Assembly (NCBI GenBank): GCA_012934845.2
Contig: WNNJ02001234.1
Location: forward strand, 62,001 to 126,000
Length of the DNA: 64,000 nt
Direction of reading: 5' to 3'
Origin: Pomphorhynchus laevis
Lineage: Eukaryota > Acanthocephala > Palaeacanthocephala > Echinorhynchida > Pomphorhynchidae
Each line of letters opens with the position of its first letter. Within the stretch, counting starts at the first letter, position 1. Position numbers and translations under genes: made by a program. Shown in pieces: positions 42,379 to 51,867 of the stretch. The notes below the pieces were generated by a model. It was not told where the DNA came from. It saw only the letters and a list, made by a program, of their open reading frames with translations, and did no database searches.

Positions 42379-42465
42379 CTTTTGTTTGTGAGTCTTTTTT
42401 TCTTTACTTTTCCTTTTCTTTTTTTTAACAGTGCAACTGTGAGCTTTGCTCGTCTGTTTGTCGAA

Positions 42466-45140
42466 ATAATAATTAATAATAATAATAATAATTTTTTTTT
42501 AAAGGTTACCCTCTAATGGGTCCAAAGTGGCAATTCAAAAACTGAATTTTTAATTCAAAGGGAGTTGATCGTACAAATCGACTTAGAGTGGTGCGTCCTT
42601 ATCGTGAATTAGAGTTCCTGGTTCTTGATACCTGTTTCGCATAGCCATCGATGTGGATTTTATAATAAGGAGTGAAATCCTGGCTCTTTCTTGACGGATC
42701 AAATCGGGATATGAAAGGTTGTTGTTGCTCGCTTTAAGTGAAGATATGCGCTTAAGTATCGAGTCCGCTATCTTTCCAATACCACCAACAGTTGAGAAAA
42801 TCAACGGGTGAAACGAAGCATTTTCTATTTTCGCAATCCGCTCTGTATATTTTGCCTGCTTCCGATTTTCATGGTACTTGAAGGGATCCTTCATTGTATC
42901 CAAGGAATAAGACGGCGCTAGGTTGTTGAAAACGCATACGTCCATAAAGGACCGCTCCGTCAGATTCCCGAAGAGGCCAGTACATCTTATGTCTGATCTT
43001 GCCTCTCTGTCCCGTGATGTGGCTTGAGATTCAAAAATGACTGTGTCTGGAACCGGGAGCAATACTGGTTCTGTACATACGAGTCGACAGGTTTCCTTGA
43101 GTGATCTAGCAATCTCGTTAGCGACACTGTTGTGACGAATGAAGTTGAAACAGCCTGTCTTGCATGAAAGTGCGTGTATTGTTGTTAGAGACACTCCACA
43201 CGCACACTCACCCAAATAGCGATTCGGTTTCCACTCGTATCTTATTGAAATCGCGTCGTGGAATTCTGAGGAGGATATGAACAAACCCTCAACAAACCCT
43301 GCTGTTAACCACGAGTAGGCACCTTTCATGCTAGCATTCCATAAAATTGTCTTTAAATCATTTTTAGAGTTACTAGTAATCTCCGTCACTATTCTGTTAA
43401 ACTTTATTATGTTCATTTCTCTTATCTGCTTGACTACATTATGCTGAGACGTTTCTAGGGGAACTTCTGAGTGGTCTTTATCTACACTAGCCCTATACAT
43501 CATGCGTGATTTCTCGTATTCATTATAGCATTCTTGAGTATAGTCGACTATACCAAGTCCTCCATATCTGCATGGTAAAGCTACTATTCTACTTGACTCA
43601 TCGTCGAGGCTGTTGATTCCCAGCATTCCCGGCAAAAGATTATGAAGTATCGCATTCTTTAAAGGTATTAGAAGACAATCTGCTACTTCACATGTTCTAA
43701 GAATGTATGAAAATTTGTGTAGCAAAGCTTTGATTAGCAAAGTGTATCCGGCGAAGGCGTCTCTATCGGCAATCTGTTTTAGCTTTTCTATTTGACCTGA
43801 CCAATTCGTTACTTTGTTGATTATCTCGGTTTCAACATATTGTTCGAGCCCAATCATGCTCCCAAGGTATTTGATTCCATCGCATCGAATATCTACACCA
43901 TCATCCGCGAGTTCATCCAGACAATCAATATTACAGGTTTTGCCTGTCAATACAGTACATTTTGATGAATTTGTTATGAATCCAAACGCGGGTCCTATTC
44001 GGTTAAGCTCTTTCCAAACCTTATTTATATCGCTTGGTTTGCTCATGCACGCTCCATCATCGGCGTACCAACAGTGTTTAGCGTTTGGAGCTACTTGTTT
44101 TAGTTTTCCTATTAGTGGCATCGAGGCTACAGCGAATGCTGCCATGGCGAGAGGGTCTCCTTGTATGAAACCTTCTGTTGATTTTAATATTGAGTTATCC
44201 ACCACCAGCATCGAAGGTTGAATGTAGGTATTGTGCAATATCGTCGACATTGCGGGACAGATGAATTTCATATTTTCCAGTGCCATTTTTCGGTTGCAGT
44301 TATTAAAGGCATTGGTTGCATCTATTAGTAAGATGCATTCATCAGAAGATTGACTAAACGCATCTCGAATCGTGTGAATAGCAATCTCTGTTCCACATCT
44401 TTGGCCTGCACAAAGTTGCGTAAAACCACATACACTCCTAACATCTTTTCCAATAAATGACAACACGGTACGTCCCGCAATCCGTCTCAATACTTCTCCT
44501 ACTCCAATGGGTCTAATCCCATTATGCTTTTCCAGCGGTATAAGGCGACTGACTGTGAACGCTTGTAACGCTACTGGATTTAACTTTTCGCTTGAAATCT
44601 TTATTACAAATCCGCATATCGCTGCGGCAAGACGTTTTGAGGCTAATCCATGTATTGTTAGAAATTTACGCCACTCATCTGCACATACTCCCGAAGGCCC
44701 GGCAGATCCCTTGGTACTTTTGGACGCTTTAATTATATCATCAGGTGTGATATCGAAAAACCTTGTGTCGTGATGATCCACACAACCAGCCATTTTTTCT
44801 TTCAGAAGGTATTCTTCGTTCACCGTAGAGGCTCTTGGGTGGAGTTCTTCTAATTTTTCGAGTACCGTTTTGCCTTGAATTATTGTTCCAGCAGCCAAAA
44901 CTCCTGAGTGTTGTCCTTTGTCTAGCAACCTTGATGCCTTTCCGTATTTTCCAGATTTAATCAATTTAACTGTTTTCTCGATCACGAAAGATTCTGGTAG
45001 CTTTTTATTTTCAATGTTATCCTTTCTCATTTTCTGTAGGTAGGATGCTTCGGACATAAGTTCGTTAAGTTTCAAATCTTTGAGTAATGTTAATCTTCTT
45101 TCTAGGGTTTTTCGTAGTAAGTTAACCTTCCGCGTTGATT
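42466..45140 (-). mobile_element. 5'-truncated RLE-type LINE (copy A)
   Basis: Minus strand. The 3' end lies in (AAT)n next to the CR1-like LINE tail. The 3' UTR carries the hairpin CCCATTAGAGGG (42520-42509) followed by TAACCTTTA and a poly-A/(ATT)n tail. The 5' end is cut inside the ORF at about 45136, where an ATT microsatellite and the head of copy B follow. Confidence 0.88.
42583..45135 (-). CDS. RLE-type LINE polyprotein, N-terminus missing (copy A)
   Basis: About 850 codons. The frame continues upstream of the first Met (45075) with LLRKTLERRLTLLKDL, homologous to RKTLARRITLWRNNDLLKLM in copy D, so roughly 180 N-terminal residues were lost. Reverse transcriptase motifs: GSAGPSGVCADEW, FTQLCAGQRCGTEIA, CILLIDATNAFNNCNR (motif A), GFIQGDPLAMAAFAVAS (B), CWYADDGACMS (C). 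Then a CCHC knuckle (CACGVSLTTIHALSC) and the restriction-like nuclease (REARSDIRCTGLFG, RSFMDVCVFN, YHENRKQAKYTERI). Intact over its remaining length. Confidence 0.9.
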   Translation of the reverse strand, partial: TRKVNLLRKTLERRLTLLKDLKLNELMSEASYLQKMRKDNIENKKLPESFVIEKTVKLIKSGKYGKASRLLDKGQHSGVLAAGTIIQGKTVLEKLEELHPRASTVNEEYLLKEKMAGCVDHHDTRFFDITPDDIIKASKSTKGSAGPSGVCADEWRKFLTIHGLASKRLAAAICGFVIKISSEKLNPVALQAFTVSRLIPLEKHNGIRPIGVGEVLRRIAGRTVLSFIGKDVRSVCGFTQLCAGQRCGTEIAIHTIRDAFSQSSDECILLIDATNAFNNCNRKMALENMKFICPAMSTILHNTYIQPSMLVVDNSILKSTEGFIQGDPLAMAAFAVASMPLIGKLKQVAPNAKHCWYADDGACMSKPSDINKVWKELNRIGPAFGFITNSSKCTVLTGKTCNIDCLDELADDGVDIRCDGIKYLGSMIGLEQYVETEIINKVTNWSGQIEKLKQIADRDAFAGYTLLIKALLHKFSYILRTCEVADCLLIPLKNAILHNLLPGMLGINSLDDESSRIVALPCRYGGLGIVDYTQECYNEYEKSRMMYRASVDKDHSEVPLETSQHNVVKQIREMNIIKFNRIVTEITSNSKNDLKTILWNASMKGAYSWLTAGFVEGLFISSSEFHDAISIRYEWKPNRYLGECACGVSLTTIHALSCKTGCFNFIRHNSVANEIARSLKETCRLVCTEPVLLPVPDTVIFESQATSRDREARSDIRCTGLFGNLTERSFMDVCVFNNLAPSYSLDTMKDPFKYHENRKQAKYTERIAKIENASFHPLIFSTVGGIGKIADSILKRISSLKASNNNLSYPDLIRQERARISLLIIKSTSMAMRNRYQEPGTLIHDKDAPL

Positions 45141-45163
45141 ATTATTATTATAATAATAATATT

Positions 45164-47314
45164 ATGGCTAAACGTATGGCTAAACGTGTTAAAGGTGGAG
45201 CAGGTCCCTCCGGCATTGATGCACAGTCATGGCTACAGATGTTAACTAAGTTTGGTCACGAATCTGCTGAATTGACTAAAGTTTTGTCAACGTTCGCAAA
45301 ATCTTTAGCTACTGAGCTTATGCCTACTAATGTTATAAATGTATTGGCTTCAAGCAGATTAATAGCCTTATCCAAAAAATCGGGAATAAGGCCTATTGGT
45401 ATTGGCGACGTTAGTAGGAGAATAATGTCGAAAGCCATTCTTTCTATAATTTCCAATGATATTCAAGAAGTGTGCGGACGGTTGCAAATGTGCGCTGGTC
45501 AACGAGCTGGAGTGGAGTGCGTCACGCACGCAGTTCGCGAATGCCTGTTAAAAGATCCTGATGCAGTTCTTCTCACTGTTGATGCAGATAATGCATTTAA
45601 CAGAATAAATCGAAAGGCAGCTCTCGCTAATATATCACGCATTTGTCCCTCTATGTCTACTATACTACACAATTTTTACGATAACCCTTCAAATTTTTCA
45701 ACTGGTGATAGTTTCATCAAATCCCAAGAGGGATTTACGCAAGGTGATGTACTTGCTATGCCAGCTTTTGCCGTAGCAACCCTGCCATTATTGTTGAACA
45801 TTAATGAGGAGTTTCCTAACATCAACCAATTCTGGTACGCGGATGATGGCAATTTAATCGGCGAACCTGTGCAAATTTACAAGGCTTTCAAATTCTTGTG
45901 TGACTACGGCCGTGCTTTCGGATTTCATGTCAACAGCAACAAATGCGTTCTACTAACTAGTCCCGAAAATGCAGATAGTACCCGCAAACTTTTTAATGAA
46001 ACGGGAATCGACATTGTTGTCGATGGCACGTTAGTACTCGGTGCTCCTATTGGAACAGATGTTTTTATAAATAAAACTACGGAACAAAAGATCTCTAATT
46101 ATTGCTCATTAGTAAATCGTCTTGCTGACGTGGGTATTCTTGATTTGCAGATAAGCTATACTAGTATGACCAGATCGCTTCAGCATAAATGGATTCACTT
46201 GCAAAGAACCACAAACTGTTCAATTGGTAGTTTCGATGATCTCTATGACACCATTCAGAAGCGTTTTGATAAGCTTTTTAATTTGAAATTGCCTGACGAC
46301 GATTATTTATGGCCGTTATTTACCCTTCCGATAAGACTAGGTGGTCTAGGTATTGCTGACCCACGTTTTACTGCGATAGAAGAGTTTAAAAGCTCAAAAG
46401 ATATATGCACTCCTTATTTAAATGGCTTATACGGTGTGGACTTAAGGACTGAACAATCCAAACGCATTGCCCTTATAGGCACTTCAAAGATTGATATTCA
46501 AAAGTCATTGCTTAGAGATCGAGTAGCTAATGTTGGTGACAATTTGTTACGTATTATGGAACATCTACAAGTCAAAGGTGCCTCGTCATGGCTCTCCACA
46601 TATCCTACGAGTGATCGTTGGACTCGAGTTAGCAATGTAGAATTTCGTGACGCACTTGCAGCTCGATATCATAGACTACCACTAGACGCGCCCTCTCATT
46701 GCCCCTGCGGTGAACATAATTCTCTGGCTCACTCACTTACCTGTCCCACCGGAGGTCATCCATCGATAAGACATGATTCAATTCGTGATATATTTTCTAA
46801 AACCTTGACAGAAATATGTGATAATGTGCAAAAAGAGCCAACACTACTGCCAGTAAATTCTAGTATTCATTTCGAGCGCATATCTACATCTCGCGCTCAT
46901 GATGCACGTTTGGATATCGCCTGCTGTGGTTTTTATGGAAGTCGTTCGGAGCGAACTTTATTTGATACTTGCGTTTTTAACGTTTTCGCTCCGTCCAACC
47001 TTTCGAAATCCGCTGGGGCTGCTTTTACATATCACGAAACACGTAAATTCGCTAAGTATCAAGAGAGAGTAACTGCCATAGAGAGGGCGAATTTCGCACC
47101 TATCGTGTTATCATGTTTCGGTGGAGCAGTAAAATCATCTGCACAATTAATTCAGAGAATTGCACAGAAGATGGCAATAAAAAACAATCATTCCTACTCA
47201 GAAGAATTGACAAAATTACGGTCAAAGATTGGAATTCAGTTGGCTCGTTCAATTTCGATGTGTATTCGCGGTCCTCGTTCTGCTCGACATCGACCTGCAA
47301 ACTCAATGAACTAA
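45164..47314 (+). CDS. RLE-type LINE polyprotein, 5'-truncated (copy B, sister of 56176-59196)
   Basis: About 716 codons starting MAKRMAKRVKGGAGPSGIDA directly after an ATT microsatellite. The short ATGGCTAAACGT is doubled at the junction. From there to the stop it matches the full-length copy G almost perfectly. I see only two altered places: NINEEFPN against NITEEFPN, and GTDVFINK against GTDDYINK. Contains reverse transcriptase (LLTVDADNAFNRINR, GFTQGDVLAMPAFAVAT, FWYADDGNLIG), CCHC knuckle and nuclease (ARLDIACCGFYGSRSERTLF, YHETRKFAKYQERV). The 3' UTR is shared with copy G. Confidence 0.9.
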   Translation: MAKRMAKRVKGGAGPSGIDAQSWLQMLTKFGHESAELTKVLSTFAKSLATELMPTNVINVLASSRLIALSKKSGIRPIGIGDVSRRIMSKAILSIISNDIQEVCGRLQMCAGQRAGVECVTHAVRECLLKDPDAVLLTVDADNAFNRINRKAALANISRICPSMSTILHNFYDNPSNFSTGDSFIKSQEGFTQGDVLAMPAFAVATLPLLLNINEEFPNINQFWYADDGNLIGEPVQIYKAFKFLCDYGRAFGFHVNSNKCVLLTSPENADSTRKLFNETGIDIVVDGTLVLGAPIGTDVFINKTTEQKISNYCSLVNRLADVGILDLQISYTSMTRSLQHKWIHLQRTTNCSIGSFDDLYDTIQKRFDKLFNLKLPDDDYLWPLFTLPIRLGGLGIADPRFTAIEEFKSSKDICTPYLNGLYGVDLRTEQSKRIALIGTSKIDIQKSLLRDRVANVGDNLLRIMEHLQVKGASSWLSTYPTSDRWTRVSNVEFRDALAARYHRLPLDAPSHCPCGEHNSLAHSLTCPTGGHPSIRHDSIRDIFSKTLTEICDNVQKEPTLLPVNSSIHFERISTSRAHDARLDIACCGFYGSRSERTLFDTCVFNVFAPSNLSKSAGAAFTYHETRKFAKYQERVTAIERANFAPIVLSCFGGAVKSSAQLIQRIAQKMAIKNNHSYSEELTKLRSKIGIQLARSISMCIRGPRSARHRPANSMN

Positions 47315-47449
47315 AATTTATAGTATAACTATATTTGTTTTTTTTTTTCAAAAAAAAAATTATTAAAAAAAAATAATAATAATAATTATTATTAAATAAT
47401 TATTATTAAATTTATTATTATTAAATTACCCTTCTTTGTTTGTCAAAGC

Positions 47450-48500
47450 GGTAGATCCAGCTGCATAATGTATGCAGATGATTTAGTCATACTTTCTCAT
47501 GATATTGATTCAGCAACAATGTCATTGAATCGTCTAGATACCTACTGCACACAAAATTTTATAGTGGTAAATCTAGATAAGTCCCGAGCTATAAAATTCA
47601 GGAAGGGTGGCCGTCTACGCGGTGATGACTCATTGCAATATCGAAATAGCAATTTTGAATTTTGTTGTGAGTATTCCTACCTTGGTATTGTTTTAAATTC
47701 GAAATGGACATTCTCGAAACATATTTCCAACAAGTGTGTCAAGGCAACTGAAAGAATGTATTCCTTCAGAAACATAGGTAATTTGTCCTTCGACGGTGCC
47801 CTAAAATTCTTTAAGGTGATGATCCTTCCTATATTGACATATGGTATTCAGGCGATCTGGCTTGATCTTACTACTGCTAATTTCCGCAAATTTGATTCGC
47901 TTCAATGGAGGTATATTAAACGTATCACAGGGCTCTCACCCATGACCTCTTCGACATTAGTGTCAGCGTTATCTCAACTCTCATCGTGTGCGTATACCTT
48001 TGCAAATTCGTTTAATCTGCCTATAACACCGGCACTCTCGATCCATCTCAGCAATACGCAGATTTCTGTGGCAAAACTTGATCCTGCTATTTATTGCACT
48101 CCGGTATTTCTTCAGAATAATTGGAAAATGCCATTTAATGCAAACCGACCGCTTGTTTGGAGAATATCTACTCATGGTTACCATGACAAATTTTGTATGA
48201 TCAGGTTGCCTTGTCATTCAAGAAATTCTGACTGTTACTGTCGTTTCTGTGGACTTTCATGTTGTGACCTTCTCCATCTGTTTTCATGTTCAGTTCTTTC
48301 TACATGGAGTTTGCGCAAAGTAGATTCGATATCGTCATTTCGTAACGTTCCCACAACTTCTGCACACTTTTCGTCCTCGTGATGGATGACGACTAGCTCG
48401 ATAAGTACAATAATAAGCTGACATTTTTGTATATAAATTGACTGTATTTTCTACCTCCATCGCTTACAAGCGGAAGTGAGGAAAATAAAATTTCTCAGAT
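47450..48500 (+). mobile_element. 5'-truncated APE-type LINE (copy C)
   Basis: Starts just after an ATT tract with MYADDLVILSHDIDSATMSL (47468), the catalytic C motif onward, and runs to 48382: LGIVLNSKWTFSKHISNKCV, LPILTYGIQAIWLDLTTANF and the C-terminal finger CYCRFCGLSCCDLLHLFSC. Same family type as the intact element at 59884-64000 but clearly diverged. The 3' UTR ends CGGAAGTGAGGAAAATAAAA then (ATT)n. Confidence 0.85.
47468..48382 (+). CDS. LINE ORF2 C-terminal part (copy C)
   Basis: 304 codons without interruption: reverse transcriptase motif C (YADD), thumb and C-terminal Cys/His finger. Lacks the endonuclease and most of the polymerase, so it is a dead truncated copy although the remaining frame is open. 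Homologous to residues about 640-905 of the ORF2 at 60014-62848. Confidence 0.88.
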   Translation: MYADDLVILSHDIDSATMSLNRLDTYCTQNFIVVNLDKSRAIKFRKGGRLRGDDSLQYRNSNFEFCCEYSYLGIVLNSKWTFSKHISNKCVKATERMYSFRNIGNLSFDGALKFFKVMILPILTYGIQAIWLDLTTANFRKFDSLQWRYIKRITGLSPMTSSTLVSALSQLSSCAYTFANSFNLPITPALSIHLSNTQISVAKLDPAIYCTPVFLQNNWKMPFNANRPLVWRISTHGYHDKFCMIRLPCHSRNSDCYCRFCGLSCCDLLHLFSCSVLSTWSLRKVDSISSFRNVPTTSAHFSSS

Positions 48501-48579
48501 TATTATTAAATTAATTATTATTAAATAATTATTATTAAATTTTTTTTATTATTAATTTTTTATTATTATTATTATAATG

Positions 48580-51500
48580 ATACAATAAACATACAAAAGG
48601 ATAATCTGACACATATTATTATCATCATGCCGCGCGGTGTTCCTTCCTCAATACCCAAATGTTGCAACTGTAATTCAAGTGCCGCCCGTTGTATTCGGTG
48701 TCCTTGTGCAAAATCAAAGAAACAATGTTTAAACTGTGTAGCCCCACACTGTACACGCAAACTAGTTGATCCTTGTCTAACCCACAACTCGAATGACTCA
48801 ATCGTTGCCACCACAGATGTAGATGCAGCTTTATCTCAAAAAACGCTAAGATCCCAAATCGATTCAAGAAACCAATCACAAGCTATCGGACATATTTTTG
48901 GATCATTAAGTCACCAGAACTCCGCAAATATAATCGACACATTATTCAATAATTTAAAGCATTGGATACCAAATTTAATGGATTTACCAATTTGTAATGA
49001 TAGTAAGGAATTTATCGATATGTTAACTGAATGCTTCGCGCACTTTAATACCGACAAGCGAACTGACTACGATCCTCTAAAACAGGCGACGGTAATGTGC
49101 CAGCTAATTCTACAACGCATTCCAAGTCGCAAGACAAGTTTTATAAGAAAAACGTTGGCGCGAAGAATCACACTTTGGAGAAATAATGATCTGCTAAAAC
49201 TCATGGCTGAAGCGGAATATTTACAAAAAATGAAATATCACTCAATTAAATTAGGAAGTCGAAAAACCAAATGCGAAATAAAGAGGATTATTAACTTGGT
49301 TCGAAATTGCAAGATAGGTAAAGCTTCACGGACACTAGATACAAAAGAAAATCGAGGTGTTCTTGATTTAGACAGTATTATAGACAACCAAACCGTGTTA
49401 TCAATTCTTAAAGATCTTCATCCTACACCTGAACCTGTTAATGAAGAATTCGTACTACAAGGCGATGTAGAAGGCAGGGTTGAACACTATGACGTAAGAT
49501 TCAGTGACCTGACTCCAGCTGACATTATCCATGCAGCGAGGATTACAACGGGATCTGCTGGTCCGTCTGGAGTCGACGCGGATGGCTGGAAAAACTTTCT
49601 GACACATCATGGAAATGCATCTAGCAAGTTGGCTATCCAAATATGCGAATTTACAATCAAAATAGCGATGGACACAATTGATCCGATACGATTAGATGCA
49701 TACACAGTCAGCCGCCTCGTACCTCTTGATAAGAACCCAGGAGTGAGGCCAGTTGGAATTGGAGAAACATTACGAAGAATCATTGGACGAGTAGTACTGA
49801 ACCACGTATCCAAAGATATCACTTCTGTTTGTAACAATTTTCAACTTTGTGCGGGTCAGCGATGTGGAACGGAAGTGGCGGTTCACACAATGCGAGAGGC
49901 ATTTGAAAAGACACCAGACTCATGTATACTCCTGATAGACGCGAAAAATGCATTCAACCAAATAAACAGAAATCTGGCACTCAGAAATATAAAATATATT
50001 TGTCCATCCCTGGATAAAATCCTACATAACATATATGGACGCACATCCGATCTGGTCGTGAATGGTACGGTACTACACTCCGCCGAAGGCTTTACGCAGG
50101 GTGATCCTCTAGCAATGGCAGCTTTTGCCCTGGCGTCCATTCCTCTGATCAACCGTTTAAAGGAAGTGGCGCCGGGTGCGAAACACGTTTGGTATGCTGA
50201 TGACGGGGGATGCGTCGGCACAATAGCAGAATTGGAAAAAATATGGAAAGAGCTACAGAGATGTGGTCCATCCTTTGGATACTTCATCAATCCCCGGAAG
50301 TGTACACTATTAGCTCATAAAGATTTAGTTGAAAATGCTGCAGTTGCTTTAACTCAACAAGGAGTTGCTATGAGGAAGGATGGAGTTAAATATCTAGGAA
50401 GTTTTATTGGAGAATATGATTTTGTGCACAACAAATGTTCAGATTTAGTTGAAAAATGGAAGAATACTTTAGATAAACTACAAAGCGTTAGCACTCAGGA
50501 GGCTTTCGCTAGCTATCTACTTCTAACAAAGGCGATACAACCCAAATTATCGTATATTGAACGTACGTGCTATATGCAACAAGCGTGGTTAAAGCCATTC
50601 CACTCTAAGCTGTTCAATGATGTACTACCTGAAATGCTGGGATACATAGGTCAGGACAACGAAGCTGAGATGATAATATCACTCCCGAATCGTTTTGGAG
50701 GGCTGGGAATCATAAACCAATTAAGAACGTGCGGTTCAGAGTATGAAAACTCGGTCAAGATTTGTAATCCCGCAATGAAAGGTCTAATAGGTGATGACTT
50801 GGAAACCCAGCAGAAGCAAATATACAAAGAAATCAAAGAATGTAACAAGAGAGAGACAGTACGATACAGGCAAAGTATAATAGAATTATCACCCAGAGAT
50901 CTATTTACAATTTTTGAAAACGCGAGCAAAAGTGGAGCTTCGGCGTGGCTCAGCAGTAATCACGGAGCTAAAGATTTGTTCCTTAATACTCGCGAGTTTC
51001 ACGATGCTCTGTTAGCTCGTTATGACTGGCAAACCTCGAATCATGGAAGGTGTGAATGCGGTAAAAGCAATGAAGTCGCACATATACTGTCTTGCAGAAC
51101 TGGAGGAATGACATTTGTACGCCACAATAGCATTAAGAGTGAACTTGCGAATCAAATTCAAAAAGTATGTCGAAGGGTAATCCAAGAACCAATATTACAG
51201 AATGTACCCGAGACCACGTCATTTGAAGCAACATCGACGACTAGGGATCGTAATGCAAGGGCAGACATTGTGTGTAACGGCCTATTCGGACATGTGACGG
51301 AGCGGTCCTTCCTGGACATTTGCATTTTTAATAGTTTTGCTCCATCGTATGCAACGAGTCACATGTCAAATCCCTTTGTATATCACGAGGAAAGGAAGAA
51401 TGGCAAATACAAAGAACGTATAAACAGAATTGAGCGGGCTCATTTTCATCCATTTGTTATGTCAACAACGGGTGGATTGGGAAACGCGGCTAACACTGTG

Positions 51501-51700
51501 TTAAAAAAGGTAGCATCAATGCATGCTTTGCAAGGACCACAGAATTACGCCGAGATAATACACACATACAGATGCCGTTTGTCGAGAATGATGGCTCGAG
51601 TAGTATCAATGTCCATGCAGGGCGTTTGTAGCCAGACGCTAGAATTGTAAAACATGACAAATCATAAATGTATTATTATTTAAAAAAAAATTATTATTAA
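48580..51700 (+). mobile_element. Full-length RLE-type LINE (copy D)
   Basis: ATT microsatellite on both sides, a short leader with AATAAACATACAA, one ORF (48627-51650), and a short 3' UTR ending in A-run and (ATT)n. Looks complete. Confidence 0.88.
48627..51650 (+). CDS. RLE-type LINE polyprotein, full length (copy D)
   Basis: 1007 codons, starting MPRGVPSSIPKCCNCNSSAA. Residues 12-50 form the Cys cluster CCNCNSSAARCIRCPCAKSK, CLNCVAPHC, presumably nucleic-acid binding. Reverse transcriptase about residues 300-560: GSAGPSGVDADGW, CILLIDAKNAFNQINR (A), GFTQGDPLAMAAFALAS (B), VWYADDGGCVG (C), FINPRKCTLL (D). C-terminal knuckle CECGKSNEVAHILSC, then the nuclease ARADIVCNGLFGHVTERSFL, DICIFNSFAPSY, YHEERKNGKYKERI. 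Layout matches R4/Dong-type single-ORF LINEs (family knowledge). No break seen, potentially active. Confidence 0.92.
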   Translation: MPRGVPSSIPKCCNCNSSAARCIRCPCAKSKKQCLNCVAPHCTRKLVDPCLTHNSNDSIVATTDVDAALSQKTLRSQIDSRNQSQAIGHIFGSLSHQNSANIIDTLFNNLKHWIPNLMDLPICNDSKEFIDMLTECFAHFNTDKRTDYDPLKQATVMCQLILQRIPSRKTSFIRKTLARRITLWRNNDLLKLMAEAEYLQKMKYHSIKLGSRKTKCEIKRIINLVRNCKIGKASRTLDTKENRGVLDLDSIIDNQTVLSILKDLHPTPEPVNEEFVLQGDVEGRVEHYDVRFSDLTPADIIHAARITTGSAGPSGVDADGWKNFLTHHGNASSKLAIQICEFTIKIAMDTIDPIRLDAYTVSRLVPLDKNPGVRPVGIGETLRRIIGRVVLNHVSKDITSVCNNFQLCAGQRCGTEVAVHTMREAFEKTPDSCILLIDAKNAFNQINRNLALRNIKYICPSLDKILHNIYGRTSDLVVNGTVLHSAEGFTQGDPLAMAAFALASIPLINRLKEVAPGAKHVWYADDGGCVGTIAELEKIWKELQRCGPSFGYFINPRKCTLLAHKDLVENAAVALTQQGVAMRKDGVKYLGSFIGEYDFVHNKCSDLVEKWKNTLDKLQSVSTQEAFASYLLLTKAIQPKLSYIERTCYMQQAWLKPFHSKLFNDVLPEMLGYIGQDNEAEMIISLPNRFGGLGIINQLRTCGSEYENSVKICNPAMKGLIGDDLETQQKQIYKEIKECNKRETVRYRQSIIELSPRDLFTIFENASKSGASAWLSSNHGAKDLFLNTREFHDALLARYDWQTSNHGRCECGKSNEVAHILSCRTGGMTFVRHNSIKSELANQIQKVCRRVIQEPILQNVPETTSFEATSTTRDRNARADIVCNGLFGHVTERSFLDICIFNSFAPSYATSHMSNPFVYHEERKNGKYKERINRIERAHFHPFVMSTTGGLGNAANTVLKKVASMHALQGPQNYAEIIHTYRCRLSRMMARVVSMSMQGVCSQTLEL

Positions 51701-51867
51701 ATTAATTATTAATTATTTATTTGAGCTTAAAAAATAGTTTGAGATAAAATAACATACAATTACAGTTCCGCTTATTATTAAAAAAATTTGGTTTCTGATA
51801 AACATACAATAAAATAACATACAGTTTCTGATAAACATACAATAAACATACAATTTCTGAACATTCC

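Larger units (their letters stand above)
37948..42480 (+). mobile_element. Nearly complete CR1-like LINE
   Basis: Order: 13-bp array, hairpin, a 200-bp leader rich in CGACAACC repeats (38128-38225), ORF1 (38274-39491), overlapping ORF2 (39431-42124, continued at 42112-42378 in another frame), a short T-rich 3' UTR and an (AAT)n tail. The one-base frame change near the end of ORF2 is the only defect I see. Confidence 0.88.

Noticed and set aside
47468-48382. Copy C as a host protein
   Set aside because: It begins at the YADD motif directly after an ATT tract and matches the LINE ORF2 of copy H to its C-terminal finger, so it is a truncated LINE.
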